A stretch of 64,000 bases of DNA from an uncultured Candidatus Melainabacteria bacterium (GTDB taxonomy: Bacteria; Cyanobacteriota; Vampirovibrionia; Gastranaerophilales; Gastranaerophilaceae). The notes under the pieces were generated by a model. That model was not told where the DNA came from, searched no databases, and was given only the letters and a program-made list of their open reading frames with translations. Of the stretch, positions 8,819 through 17,276 are shown one piece after another. The first letter of the stretch is position 1; each line of letters begins with the position of its first letter. The stretch is from positions 33,752 to 97,751 of the forward strand of contig CAKVCZ010000010.1 of assembly GCA_934726055.1 (NCBI GenBank). The letters are read 5' to 3'. Position numbers and translations under genes: made by a program.

Positions 8819-9523
8819 TTACTGTTTTACATCAAGTAAACCGCCCATGCCGGAAACTTTTGGAACAATTTCTGATGTTTTTTCTTCAAATTCATTTACA
8901 TTCTTTGATATACGAGCATGGATGTCATTTGCTTTGTTTATATAATTTGTCAGTTTTTCATATCTGCCTGTTATACCGCCAAACGGAATTCTTAAACTTA
9001 TTAATTCATCTACACTTCTGTTAATATCAGAAAGTTTTGACATTGAATCTCTAAGCCCAAACGTAAAGCTTAATCGCTTTGATATTGCAGACAAAATATA
9101 TTTTGAAATAAAATGACTAAATTTTTCTCTCAACGTCTTTCCATTTTTTGGTTTACGTTTGAATATCTTACTCAATATTGTTGTAAATTTTGACATTGGA
9201 CCAATATTAAAATAATTAGAATTTAATTCTTTTAATTCTGCGACTAACAATCGTTTTTTTGCTTCCAAGAATTCTAAACGTTCCAAATCATCAATGTTTT
9301 TTGCGGACGAAATTTCATCTTCAATAATAGACAAATTTTGTTCTACCTTTTTAATTCTGTATTCCAACTTTAGCATTTCATCATTAATGTCTAAATATGC
9401 TCTATCTTCCAGAATTGTAGAATCATATCCGTCTATTGCAAACGGACTTGTAGCTTGTTTAAATTCTTCCGGCACACTAAATGGGTTACTATTTTTTGTA
9501 TTATATGTTCTCTCTTTTTCCAT
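8819..9523 (-). CDS. Unrecognised coiled-coil protein
   Basis: 234 residues, not recognised. Residues about 50-100 are a charged heptad-like coiled coil rich in Leu, Glu and Lys (DINDEMLKLEYRIKKVEQ onward). A basic stretch follows (KIFKRKPKNGKTLREKF, about 115-135), then a second helical part to the C-terminus. There is no signal peptide or membrane segment, so a cytoplasmic structural or adaptor role is likely. The start lacks a Shine-Dalgarno sequence, but CATAAT sits six bases upstream, so the message may be leaderless. It has its own terminator and stands alone between nifS and gatA. Confidence 0.7.
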   Translation of the reverse strand: MEKERTYNTKNSNPFSVPEEFKQATSPFAIDGYDSTILEDRAYLDINDEMLKLEYRIKKVEQNLSIIEDEISSAKNIDDLERLEFLEAKKRLLVAELKELNSNYFNIGPMSKFTTILSKIFKRKPKNGKTLREKFSHFISKYILSAISKRLSFTFGLRDSMSKLSDINRSVDELISLRIPFGGITGRYEKLTNYINKANDIHARISKNVNEFEEKTSEIVPKVSGMGGLLDVKQ

Positions 9524-9574
9524 ATAATCATTATGGACTCTTGAAAAAATTTTTTATACCTACATAAAGAGGAT

Positions 9575-10768
9575 TTATTTTAAATTTTTTAATGCCAATA
9601 GTTCATCTTGATATGGAGAAATATTTGTTAATTTTTCTATAATAGGCGGCAATTTTTCTACAACATAATCTATTTCTGCCTCTGTTGTATAACGACTTAG
9701 AGAGAATCGAATACTTCCATGTAAAGATGTAAATGGAACCCCCATAGCCCTTAGGACATGACTTGGTTCTAAAGAACCTGAAGTACATGCACTACCTGAA
9801 CTTGCACAAATTCCAATATCACTCAAGTGAAGTAAAATTAATTCACCTTCAATATATTGAAACCCAATATTTGTTGTATTTGGAACTCTGTTTGTAACGG
9901 ATGTATTTAGGCGAGAATTAAATACATTTTTCAAAATACCTGCTTCAAGTTTATCTCTTAATCTTTTAATTTCATTTGCTTCGTAAGATAAATATTCCTT
10001 AGCAAGTTCTGCAGCCTTACCAATTCCTACAATATATGGAACATTTTCTGTACCTGCACGTTTTCCTCGTTCTTGATGTCCACCTATTATAAGAGGTGAA
10101 ACTATTGTTCCGGATTTTACATACAACGCACCAACACCTTTTGGAGCATGGAATTTGTGTCCGGAAATTCCAAGCATATCTATTTTTGTATTTTTTACAT
10201 CTATATTGATTTTGCCTGCAACCTGCACAGCATCAACGTAAACCACAGTATTTGGATTCTTTTCCTTAACAATTTCTGCAATTTTTTCAACCGGAAAAAT
10301 AATTCCTGTTTCGTTATTCGCCCACATTACAGATACAAGTGCCGTTTCTTCAGTTATTTTCTCTTTTAATTCATTCAAATCCAATTCACCATTTGAATTT
10401 ACACCTAAATAATCAACCTTGTATCCTTGTTTTTCGTAATGTTTATATACATTTAAAACACAAGGATGCTCAACTGCAGTTGTTATTATATGACGTTTTG
10501 TTTTATTATTTGCTAAAGTCCCTTTTATTGCAGTATTAGCACTTTCTGAACCGCAAGAAGTAAATATTATTTCTCTTTCGCTTGCTGCACCCAAAAGTTC
10601 TTGAACCTGCTTTCTTGCAACATTCAATACGTTATGAGGATTTTTTGCAAAATCGTACATACTCGATGGATTAGCATATTCTTCTTTAAAATAAGGCAAC
10701 ATAGCCTCTAAAACTTTTTCATCAACCTTTGTTGTTGCATTATTATCCAAATATACTAAATTTATCAT
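9575..10768 (-). CDS. nifS: Cysteine desulfurase, NifS type
   Basis: 397-residue PLP enzyme that takes sulfur from cysteine for Fe-S cluster assembly. It begins LVYLDNNATT. The PLP lysine is in SGHKFHAPKG (about residue 204), and the catalytic persulfide Cys lies in SSGSACTSGSLEPSHVL (about 329). The short active-site loop places it in the NifS/IscS group rather than SufS. Its ATG lies one base after the nifU stop, with GAGGT inside the end of nifU. NifU and NifS form the complete donor/scaffold pair. No nitrogenase genes are nearby, so this is presumably the general Fe-S system. Confidence 0.93.
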   Translation of the reverse strand: MINLVYLDNNATTKVDEKVLEAMLPYFKEEYANPSSMYDFAKNPHNVLNVARKQVQELLGAASEREIIFTSCGSESANTAIKGTLANNKTKRHIITTAVEHPCVLNVYKHYEKQGYKVDYLGVNSNGELDLNELKEKITEETALVSVMWANNETGIIFPVEKIAEIVKEKNPNTVVYVDAVQVAGKINIDVKNTKIDMLGISGHKFHAPKGVGALYVKSGTIVSPLIIGGHQERGKRAGTENVPYIVGIGKAAELAKEYLSYEANEIKRLRDKLEAGILKNVFNSRLNTSVTNRVPNTTNIGFQYIEGELILLHLSDIGICASSGSACTSGSLEPSHVLRAMGVPFTSLHGSIRFSLSRYTTEAEIDYVVEKLPPIIEKLTNISPYQDELLALKNLK

Positions 10769-10769
10769 T

Positions 10770-11594
10770 TTATACCTCTATAACTTCTATTAGGTTTGAA
10801 ACAGACTCTTGGAGTACTTGTTCTACAAATACTTTCAATGTCAGATGTGAATTTTTGCATCCGGAACATTTGCCGCGAAGTTTTACATAAACTTTGTTAT
10901 CATCAATATCAACAAGCTCAATATCTCCACCATCTTTTTGCAATTCCGGAGAAATTTGATTTTCTATAACTTTGTTGATTTTTAAAATCTTTTGAGCCTG
11001 AGTTAATTTTGGTTTATCTTCATCTTGTTTTGCCCAATATTCATCTAATATAGCCTTAATTGAATTCTTACATTTTCCGCAAGCACCGCCAGCTTTTGTA
11101 TAATTTGTGATTTCTTCAACTGTCTTTAGTTTGTTAGTTTCAATTGCCTCTATAATTTGACTTTCTCTTACATCAAAACATTGGCAGATTAACTTGTCTG
11201 TTGATTCAGGCAAATTTATTTCCATAACATCGTTATAATAATTTTTTATAGCATCCTCTAGTGCTTCATGTCCCATTACAGAACAGTGCATTTTTTCAGG
11301 AGGCAACCCTCCCAATTCGTCTGCAATATCTTTATTAGTAATTTTTCTAACTTCTTCAATAGTTTTCCCGATAATCATTTCAGTCAATATGCTTGAACTT
11401 GCAACAGCAGAACCGCATCCAAAGGTTTGGAATTTAGCATCCGTTACAATTCCGTTATCTACTTTTAAATATAGTTTTAAAGAATCACCACAGGCCAAAG
11501 AACCGGCTTCGCCTATTGCATCAGCATTATCTATTTTACCGACATTTCTCGGATTTCTATAATGATCCATAACTTTTTCGGAATAATCCCACAT
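10770..11594 (-). CDS. nifU: NifU Fe-S scaffold protein, three-domain form
   Basis: 274 residues with the full NifU architecture. The N-terminal IscU-like scaffold has cysteines in SLACGD, FGCGSA and MHCSVMG. A central BFD-like [2Fe-2S] domain spans about 133-180 (CQCFDVRE and GGACGKC). The C-terminal Nfu domain has the CSGC motif (about 246-249). It receives sulfur from NifS and builds and transfers clusters. Length and domain order match nitrogen-fixer and epsilon-proteobacterial NifU. AAGGA precedes the ATG. It is the first gene of the nifU-nifS operon. Confidence 0.94.
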   Translation of the reverse strand: MWDYSEKVMDHYRNPRNVGKIDNADAIGEAGSLACGDSLKLYLKVDNGIVTDAKFQTFGCGSAVASSSILTEMIIGKTIEEVRKITNKDIADELGGLPPEKMHCSVMGHEALEDAIKNYYNDVMEINLPESTDKLICQCFDVRESQIIEAIETNKLKTVEEITNYTKAGGACGKCKNSIKAILDEYWAKQDEDKPKLTQAQKILKINKVIENQISPELQKDGGDIELVDIDDNKVYVKLRGKCSGCKNSHLTLKVFVEQVLQESVSNLIEVIEV

Positions 11595-11719
11595 ATCACA
11601 TATCCTTTTATTTTTTTTTGCAATATTTCTTCTCTATTAATTTTAACTCAAAAATAAGCAAATTTTGAAATAATTAATAAAATCTTTAGGTTTTTAAAAT
11701 ATTATAAATTGAATAAAAG

Positions 11720-11746
11720 TTGCCAGCAGATTACATTTATTATAAA
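11720..11746 (+). promoter_or_regulatory. Candidate promoter of gatD
   Basis: TTGCCA (11720-11725) and TATAAA (11741-11746) are separated by 15 bases, a short spacer. The -10 ends eight bases before the ATG and there is no Shine-Dalgarno sequence, which suggests a leaderless message. Confidence 0.4.
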
Positions 11747-11754
11747 CTCTAAAT

Positions 11755-12486
11755 ATGGAAGAAAATTTAGAGATATCATTTGCACATATTTATCCAAAAC
11801 TTTTGAATTTATACGGAGATATCGGTAACGTTTTAACAATAAAAAATCGCTGCCAATGGCGAGGCATAAAATTTAACTTTGAAGAAATCAACATTGGAGA
11901 TAATTTCACCCCTCACGATATGTATTTTATTGGTGGAGGACAAGATAGACAACAATTTGACGTTGCAGATGAAATTCAAAAACATAAATCCTTTTTACAA
12001 GAAGAACGGGATAACGATGCCGTATTTTTAGCAATTTGCGGCGGATATCAATTATTTGGGCATTACTATAAAGCACAGGATAATACGGAACTAAAAGGAA
12101 TAGACTTGCTTGATGCATATACAATTGCAGGCAAAAAAAGATTCATTGGAAACGTTACAACGCAAATCGACAATCTAAAACCAAATACACTTGTCGGATT
12201 CGAAAATCATAGCGGATTAACATACTTGCAAGGTGATACAAAAAGTATATCAACAGTAATTATCGGAAACGGCAACAATGGAGAAGATAAAACTGAAGGT
12301 GCAAGGTATAAAAATGTATTTGGAACTTATTTACATGGTTCATTTCTGCCTAAAAATCCACATTTTGCCGACTATTTAATAGAACTTGCTCTAAAAAAAC
12401 GCTACGGCAGAGAAATTAAACTTTCTAACCTTGATGATTCCATAGAACTTGATACACATAACAATTTGGTTAATAAAGTATATTAA
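11755..12486 (+). CDS. gatD: GatD-like glutamine amidotransferase (lipid II isoglutaminyl synthase subunit)
   Basis: 243-residue class I glutamine amidotransferase of the CobB/CobQ type. IYPKLLNLYGDIGN is characteristic of GatD. The nucleophile Cys is in LAICGGYQL (about residue 94) and the catalytic His in TYLHGSFLPKNPH (about 200). In Gram-positive bacteria GatD feeds ammonia to MurT, which amidates D-Glu of lipid II. No murT is adjacent, so either the ligase is elsewhere or the partner differs. The next gene, 37 bases downstream, is a membrane protein that could share the envelope theme. A cobyric acid synthase domain is a weaker alternative. Confidence 0.78.
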   Translation: MEENLEISFAHIYPKLLNLYGDIGNVLTIKNRCQWRGIKFNFEEINIGDNFTPHDMYFIGGGQDRQQFDVADEIQKHKSFLQEERDNDAVFLAICGGYQLFGHYYKAQDNTELKGIDLLDAYTIAGKKRFIGNVTTQIDNLKPNTLVGFENHSGLTYLQGDTKSISTVIIGNGNNGEDKTEGARYKNVFGTYLHGSFLPKNPHFADYLIELALKKRYGREIKLSNLDDSIELDTHNNLVNKVY

Positions 12487-12508
12487 AATAGCTTTATATT
12501 TATTATTG

Positions 12509-12517
12509 TGCTAAACT
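12509..12517 (+). promoter_or_regulatory. Extended -10 promoter element
   Basis: TGCTAAACT matches the extended -10 pattern TGnTANNNT. It ends six bases before the ATG at 12524, with no Shine-Dalgarno sequence between, so transcription would begin at or next to the start codon. Confidence 0.4.
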
Positions 12518-12523
12518 TGTTTT

Positions 12524-13552
12524 ATGAAAATTCAACCTAAAAAACTTTTTACAATTTTAGTAACATTTTTGTTTATAGCATTTTTAGTTTATATCTTCAG
12601 AGATATGAGCTTTGAAGAATTTGTAAATGCGTTTAAATTATTCCATTTTAAATACTTATTTTGGATAGTTTCATTGTATTACTTTACAATGTACTTAAGA
12701 GGTATCAGATGGAAAGCTCTTTTAATGGATAATCCAAAATACTCTAACTACCATTTAGGGGTTGTATTTATTGTAGGCAGCATGCTTAACAGCTTTTTAC
12801 CGGCAAGAGCAGGTGATATATACAGAGCATATTATTTAGGCGAAAATAAAGATGAAAGCAAGATGAAAATTTTTGGCTCCGTAATTTTAGAAAGAATTCA
12901 AGACGGAATCAGCGTTTTTTTCATTCTTTTATTTGCGGTCTTGTTTTATTGCAAAAATAATCCGATTATTATTAATGCTGTTTATTTCTTCGGATTTATT
13001 TTTATTGGAAGTATGATTGCGTTTTATTTGATATACAAATTTAATAAAATTGACTATATTTGCAATAAATTTGAAGGAATTTTTAAAAGAATAAAATTAA
13101 ACAAACTTTGTAAAACAATTGCTAGTTTAAATAAGCATGCTAATTCATTTATGGATGGCTTTGAAGTTTTGGATAGTGCAAAATTGTCAATAAAATCAGC
13201 TATAATGAGTGCATTTATTTGGACAATAGAATGTTATGTCGCATACTTAATTCTTGCAAGTTTTAACCTATCGCTTCCATTCTCTGCCTCATTGTTTGTA
13301 ATATCTTTAATTTCATTTTCAGGAATGCTTCCATCAACATCAATATTCTTTGGCCCATACCAAGCTGCATATTTACTTGCTCTTGGAATATATGGCGTAA
13401 ATAAATCAACAATTCTAGCAATTTCTTTGGTTCATCCCGTATTATTGGTTATAATGTTGGCAATTGTTGGTATATATTATTTATATAAGTTTAATTTTTC
13501 TTTAGATAAAATAAAAGAAGCACAAAAGGAATTTGAACAAGATGAAAATTAA
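12524..13552 (+). CDS. UPF0104/LPG-synthase-type transmembrane (flippase-like) protein
   Basis: 342-residue integral membrane protein with about eight hydrophobic segments. Characteristic family motifs are present: RGIRWKALL (about 60-68), SMLNSFLPARAGDIYRAYYL (about 86-105) and a central ERIQDG. This is the N-terminal flippase-like domain seen in MprF and AglD, here without the synthase domain. Relatives are thought to move lipids or lipid-linked sugars. The last 11 bases overlap the following pseudopilin gene. No Shine-Dalgarno sequence is present; see the extended -10 directly upstream. The substrate is unknown. Confidence 0.8.
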   Translation: MKIQPKKLFTILVTFLFIAFLVYIFRDMSFEEFVNAFKLFHFKYLFWIVSLYYFTMYLRGIRWKALLMDNPKYSNYHLGVVFIVGSMLNSFLPARAGDIYRAYYLGENKDESKMKIFGSVILERIQDGISVFFILLFAVLFYCKNNPIIINAVYFFGFIFIGSMIAFYLIYKFNKIDYICNKFEGIFKRIKLNKLCKTIASLNKHANSFMDGFEVLDSAKLSIKSAIMSAFIWTIECYVAYLILASFNLSLPFSASLFVISLISFSGMLPSTSIFFGPYQAAYLLALGIYGVNKSTILAISLVHPVLLVIMLAIVGIYYLYKFNFSLDKIKEAQKEFEQDEN

Positions 13553-14219
13553 TTTAAAAAATATAGCATTCACAATGGCAGAAATGATGATGGTAATGGC
13601 AATTATCGGTGCAACTGCAGCACTGACAATTCCAAACCTTGTTGATAGCTACAAAGAGGAACAAACTATTGTTAAACTTAAAAAAGCTCAAGAAGATTTG
13701 AACAGAGCATATAAATCTGCCATATTAAAATATGGTGAAATGGAAACATGGGGTTCATTATCACAAAAACAAGGAAATAGCAGGTTAATTGAATTTTTAA
13801 AAGGCAGCCCTTGCAAAGGAACAGCTTGTGTATCCTTTATAAATAATGCTTTCGAAGATTACGAACTTGAAGATGGTACAGTTGTATCATTTCCTTCTTC
13901 AGAAACATCTTCTTTTAATGGATCTTTTACTACTGAAGTTTTACTTTCCGCTAAAACATATACTCCTGGTAAAAATGTTTTTAGATTCTTTCTTTATTCT
14001 GATGCCTATCCATATTCATTAACATGTACAACAGGCTCAAATATGACATATCCAAAAGGAATTTTTGTTCCTGACGGTTATTGTCAAGACAGAAACATTG
14101 ACACAAATGCATTCACCGGGTCAGGTTTATCAACATCCAACTGGGCTGTGTTTAATGGCAATTTAGATTACCTAAAATGTAACGATTTGAACTGGGAAAC
14201 AAAAACTACTTGCGATTAA
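13542..14219 (+). CDS. Pseudopilin-like protein
   Basis: 225 residues with leader MKINLKNIA, then FTMAEMMMVMAIIGATAAL. As in its paralogues the residue before Phe is Ala. The C-terminus NGNLDYLKCND..TTCD is very like that of the pseudopilin at 856-1476, with paired cysteines likely to form a disulfide. The ATG at 13542 overlaps the previous gene and has AAGGA eleven bases upstream; a TTG nine bases earlier is less attractive. The tail overlaps the convergent glycosyltransferase gene by 14 bases. Confidence 0.84.
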   Translation: MKINLKNIAFTMAEMMMVMAIIGATAALTIPNLVDSYKEEQTIVKLKKAQEDLNRAYKSAILKYGEMETWGSLSQKQGNSRLIEFLKGSPCKGTACVSFINNAFEDYELEDGTVVSFPSSETSSFNGSFTTEVLLSAKTYTPGKNVFRFFLYSDAYPYSLTCTTGSNMTYPKGIFVPDGYCQDRNIDTNAFTGSGLSTSNWAVFNGNLDYLKCNDLNWETKTTCD

Positions 14220-15147
14220 TCTTTTTAAGCATCAAATCTACACAATCTTTTGAATTCAAGTGCTGTGATACAACGTCATAGCACTTATTTACTACATATT
14301 CATACGCTTTTTCATTTGTTAGGTAATAATTAATTTTTTCGACTAAATCGCTAAAATCTACATAGAACGGCATATTTCCGCTAAACAAATCTAATTCTGC
14401 TCTAAAATCACTCAATAACAGGGTTTTACATGCTGCCGTTTGAATAGTTCTGTAATTTAGAGATGAGATTCCTTGCGAATTCATATTTATAACTATTTTG
14501 GACCTGTTTATTGCTTGTGCCATTGTCTTTTCATTATCAATAAAACCAATATATGCCTTTTCCAGCAAATCTCTTTCTTCCGTTCTTGATAGAGCATCTT
14601 GGAAATGTCTTTGAATTGCAAACCAACCAAATTTTAATTTTGGAAAACTTTGCATTAATTCAACGAAAAAGTTCAACCTGTAATCTGTATCAAGACGTCC
14701 CGCAAACATTATATCAAAATCTTTTTTCAAATCTAGCGGTTTATAAATTTCAGTATTTACAAAATGTGGCATGTAAAATAGATTCTCATTATCTATTTTT
14801 TTACATAATTCTCTATCCCAATAAAAGGTGTAATTACCCTCGTTCATTAAATAAGGCAGGTATTTTTCCCAATTTTCACCAACACCTGAAGCTCTACCCT
14901 CAATTACATCAGAAAAATAGGCTATCAACTTAAAAGATAAATTGTTATCAACCTTTAATTTTATAGGAGAAAAATCATATCCGACAATGTAGTCATAAAT
15001 TTTTCCATTTATGAATTCCATAAAATTATCCGATTTTAACTCATCAAAAATCTCAACAGAATGACCATTTTGAACGAATCCATCAAAGATACTTGATATT
15101 GTCAATCTTCCGCCAATACTATGCGGTAATATACCTAAAATATTCAT
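14206..15147 (-). CDS. CgeB/YkvP-like glycosyltransferase
   Basis: 313 residues in a GT-B-like layout. The N-terminal part begins MNILGILPHSIGG. The second half holds FDIMFAGRLDTDYR, then the donor-site-like stretch NSQGISSLNYRTIQTAACKT, which resembles CgeB family glycosyltransferases. Residues after about 290 form the closing helix. The acceptor is unknown; surface polysaccharide or protein glycosylation is plausible. The ATG at 15145-15147 was preferred over an upstream TTG. Neither has a clear ribosome-binding site. The gene overlaps the pseudopilin 3' end tail to tail, so the two may be linked functionally. Confidence 0.72.
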   Translation of the reverse strand: MNILGILPHSIGGRLTISSIFDGFVQNGHSVEIFDELKSDNFMEFINGKIYDYIVGYDFSPIKLKVDNNLSFKLIAYFSDVIEGRASGVGENWEKYLPYLMNEGNYTFYWDRELCKKIDNENLFYMPHFVNTEIYKPLDLKKDFDIMFAGRLDTDYRLNFFVELMQSFPKLKFGWFAIQRHFQDALSRTEERDLLEKAYIGFIDNEKTMAQAINRSKIVINMNSQGISSLNYRTIQTAACKTLLLSDFRAELDLFSGNMPFYVDFSDLVEKINYYLTNEKAYEYVVNKCYDVVSQHLNSKDCVDLMLKKINRK

Positions 15148-15190
15148 AAATATAATAAAACACAAAACTCTCTATTTGTCTATTTTATTA

Positions 15191-15220
15191 TTTACAAAAA
15201 AAAAATAAGTAAGGTATAAT
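15191..15220 (+). promoter_or_regulatory. Promoter of fixC with leaderless start
   Basis: TTTACA (15191-15196), 18-base spacer and consensus TATAAT (15215-15220). Only six bases separate the -10 from the ATG at 15227, so transcription would begin at about the A of the start codon. No Shine-Dalgarno sequence is present. Confidence 0.65.
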
Positions 15221-15226
15221 AGTTAT

Positions 15227-16531
15227 ATGGAAGATAAAAACAAAAAAACTCAAGTTATAATTGTCGGCGGAGGTCCTGCGGGAATAAGTGCCGGAATTAC
15301 CCTTGCAAGAGCAGGTAAACAAGTTATACTAATAGAACGTGGCGATTTTTGCGGTAGTAAAAACGTTTTTGGCGGAGCTATATACACTCAACCGACTAAA
15401 GAAATCTTTCCAACTTTTGAAACAGAAGCTCCATTAGAAAGAAATAACATAGAACATAAATACATGCTGCTTACACAAACTGATGCAACATCAATTTCTC
15501 ATTCTAAAAAAACAGAAGTATCAAACAGTTACACTGTTATTCGAGGAAAATTTGACCGTTGGATGGCAGAACAAGCCAAAAAAGAAGGAGTTATCGTTGT
15601 AACATCCACTTTGGTAACGGATTTATTAACAAAAAACGGAAAAGTAATCGGTGTAAAAACTGAACTTGAAAAATACTATGCAGATATTGTAATTCTTGCT
15701 GACGGAGTTAATTCTCTACTTGCGAGAAAAACAGGACTCAGAAAAGATTTTGAACCTAAAGATGTAGCTTTGGGAGTGAAAGAAGTTATAAAAATCGGTT
15801 CTGATAAAATTAATGAAAGATTTAACCTTAATTCTGAAGATGGCTGTATTACAGAGATTGTAGGTTATCCTATGGATGGAATGCTTGGTTTGGGCTACAT
15901 TTACACAAACAAAGATACTCTCACAATAGGTCTTGGTATTGCTTTAGATGAATTGGCAGAAAATAAATTAAAACCTTATGAACTTTTGGATAAATTAAAA
16001 TCTCACCCATCAATTTATCCTCTAATAAAAGATGGTGAATTAGTTGAATATTCCGCTCATCTTATACCTGAAGGCGGATATTATAAAATTCCAAAACTAT
16101 TCGCAGACGGAGTTCTTGTTGTGGGAGATGCCGCAATGCTTGTTAATAATCTCCACTGGGAGGGCACTAACTTGGCTATGATTAGCGGTAAACTCGCAGC
16201 AGAAACAGCAATTCATGCAATTGATGAAAATGATTTTTCAAGCAACAGCCTAAAACTTTATTCCAAAAAATTAGAAAATTCGTTCATCATTAAAGATTTA
16301 ATAAGTTATAAAGACTTAATGAAAGAAATGCACAAAAGACGTACTTCGTTTACAAAATACTATATACAAAAAATAAACGCATTTTTTGAAATGTTTACCT
16401 CTGTTGATAGCATTGCTAAAAGAGATAAGTTTAGAAACTTTATAAAAATATTTTTTACAGATAGACATTTTTCAGAACTATTCAAAGATGCAATGTCAGT
16501 ATTTAAACTACTTTGGGGAATTTTAAAATGA
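15227..16531 (+). CDS. fixC: FixC-like electron-transfer-flavoprotein:quinone oxidoreductase
   Basis: 434-residue FAD flavoprotein. The Rossmann motif VIIVGGGPAGISAG is at residues 11-24, and the second FAD motif DGVLVVGDAAML is near 300. The region after the first FAD motif, GSKNVFGGAIY, is typical of FixC/ETF-QO. It passes electrons from an ETF (FixAB) to quinone together with the ferredoxin FixX. The fixX gene follows with an ATGA overlap. fixA and fixB are not next to it. The start is the ATG immediately downstream of a consensus -10. Geranylgeranyl reductase relatives share the fold, but the fixX neighbour favours FixC. Confidence 0.87.
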   Translation: MEDKNKKTQVIIVGGGPAGISAGITLARAGKQVILIERGDFCGSKNVFGGAIYTQPTKEIFPTFETEAPLERNNIEHKYMLLTQTDATSISHSKKTEVSNSYTVIRGKFDRWMAEQAKKEGVIVVTSTLVTDLLTKNGKVIGVKTELEKYYADIVILADGVNSLLARKTGLRKDFEPKDVALGVKEVIKIGSDKINERFNLNSEDGCITEIVGYPMDGMLGLGYIYTNKDTLTIGLGIALDELAENKLKPYELLDKLKSHPSIYPLIKDGELVEYSAHLIPEGGYYKIPKLFADGVLVVGDAAMLVNNLHWEGTNLAMISGKLAAETAIHAIDENDFSSNSLKLYSKKLENSFIIKDLISYKDLMKEMHKRRTSFTKYYIQKINAFFEMFTSVDSIAKRDKFRNFIKIFFTDRHFSELFKDAMSVFKLLWGILK

Positions 16532-16803
16532 GTATAGATGATAAATTGTTTAAAGTAAAATATGTAAACGATAATGTTTCACACTTGACATGCGATGTAG
16601 AAAAATGTAAAAATTGTAAGAGCAAGTGTTGTACTTTTATATGTCCAGCAAATGTTTGGCAATGGAACAACGAAACACAAACTATGACGATAAATTTTGA
16701 AAATTGTCTTGAATGCGGAGCTTGCAGAATAGCTTGCACAAAACATAATATCAATTGGAATTACCCAAAAGGTGATAAAGGTGTAACATTTAAACAAGGC
16801 TAA
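16528..16803 (+). CDS. fixX: FixX-like ferredoxin
   Basis: 91-residue ferredoxin-like protein. Cysteine groups CKNCKSKCC and ICPANVW (about residues 25-40), then CLECGACRIAC (about 61-71), match FixX, which docks on FixC and relays electrons. Its ATG overlaps the fixC stop (ATGA), showing translational coupling. The upstream TTG frame extension is unlikely. Length is normal for FixX (about 90-100). Confidence 0.88.
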   Translation: MSIDDKLFKVKYVNDNVSHLTCDVEKCKNCKSKCCTFICPANVWQWNNETQTMTINFENCLECGACRIACTKHNINWNYPKGDKGVTFKQG

Positions 16804-16820
16804 AATATAAGGAGTTAAGT

Positions 16821-17201
16821 ATGGAAAACGAAATGAAAGAACAATATTCAAACCAACACCGTCGTTGGTATGATAAAGATCCCGTTTTATCACAAGCAAT
16901 GAATACGTTAGAACATTCTGATGATGAAACTCAAATTAAAATTGCACTAAACTTAATTAAAATTATTATTGAACACAACATTGAAAATGATAAATTTGAA
17001 TCAGTTGAAGATGTTATTTCCGCAGTTCAATCAGGTCAAAGCGATTCAAGAAACGGACGTTGGTATGATATTGACGGAACACTAAAAACAGCTATGACAA
17101 TGTTGCAAAATTGTCCTGAAGCTACTCAAAGCTTAATTGCAAAAGAAATGGCTAAAATGGTTATTGAAAAAATTAAAGAAGATGATGAAAGTTTAGAATA
17201 A
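16821..17201 (+). CDS. Small protein with two internal repeats
   Basis: 126 residues, not recognised. The sequence is an internal duplication: residues about 14-54 (RRWYDKDPVLSQAMNTLEHS onward) and about 74-115 (GRWYDIDGTLKTAMTMLQNC onward). They share the pattern RWYDxDxxLxxAMxxL, then a helical stretch ending IxxxI. It is acidic and helical, with no signal peptide or membrane segment. AAGGAG sits eight bases before the ATG. It lies 17 bases after fixX and before a terminator, so it is the last gene of the fixC-fixX transcript and may interact with that complex. Confidence 0.75.
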   Translation: MENEMKEQYSNQHRRWYDKDPVLSQAMNTLEHSDDETQIKIALNLIKIIIEHNIENDKFESVEDVISAVQSGQSDSRNGRWYDIDGTLKTAMTMLQNCPEATQSLIAKEMAKMVIEKIKEDDESLE

Positions 17202-17223
17202 TCAATTTTACTTAAAGTTATAT

Positions 17224-17262
17224 AAAAAGAACGATTTTGAATTATATAAATCGTTCTTTTTA
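17224..17262. terminator. Intrinsic terminator (probably bidirectional)
   Basis: 14-bp stem (17224-17237 with 17248-17261) with AGAACGATTT core, A-run before and T-run after. It closes the fixCX transcript and faces the convergent minus-strand gene ending at 17277. Confidence 0.88.
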
Positions 17263-17276
17263 TTTTATATTAATAC

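Noticed and set aside
9603..9788. Second minus-strand frame inside nifS
   Set aside because: It is a shifted frame within the intact nifS coding sequence and carries no start signal.
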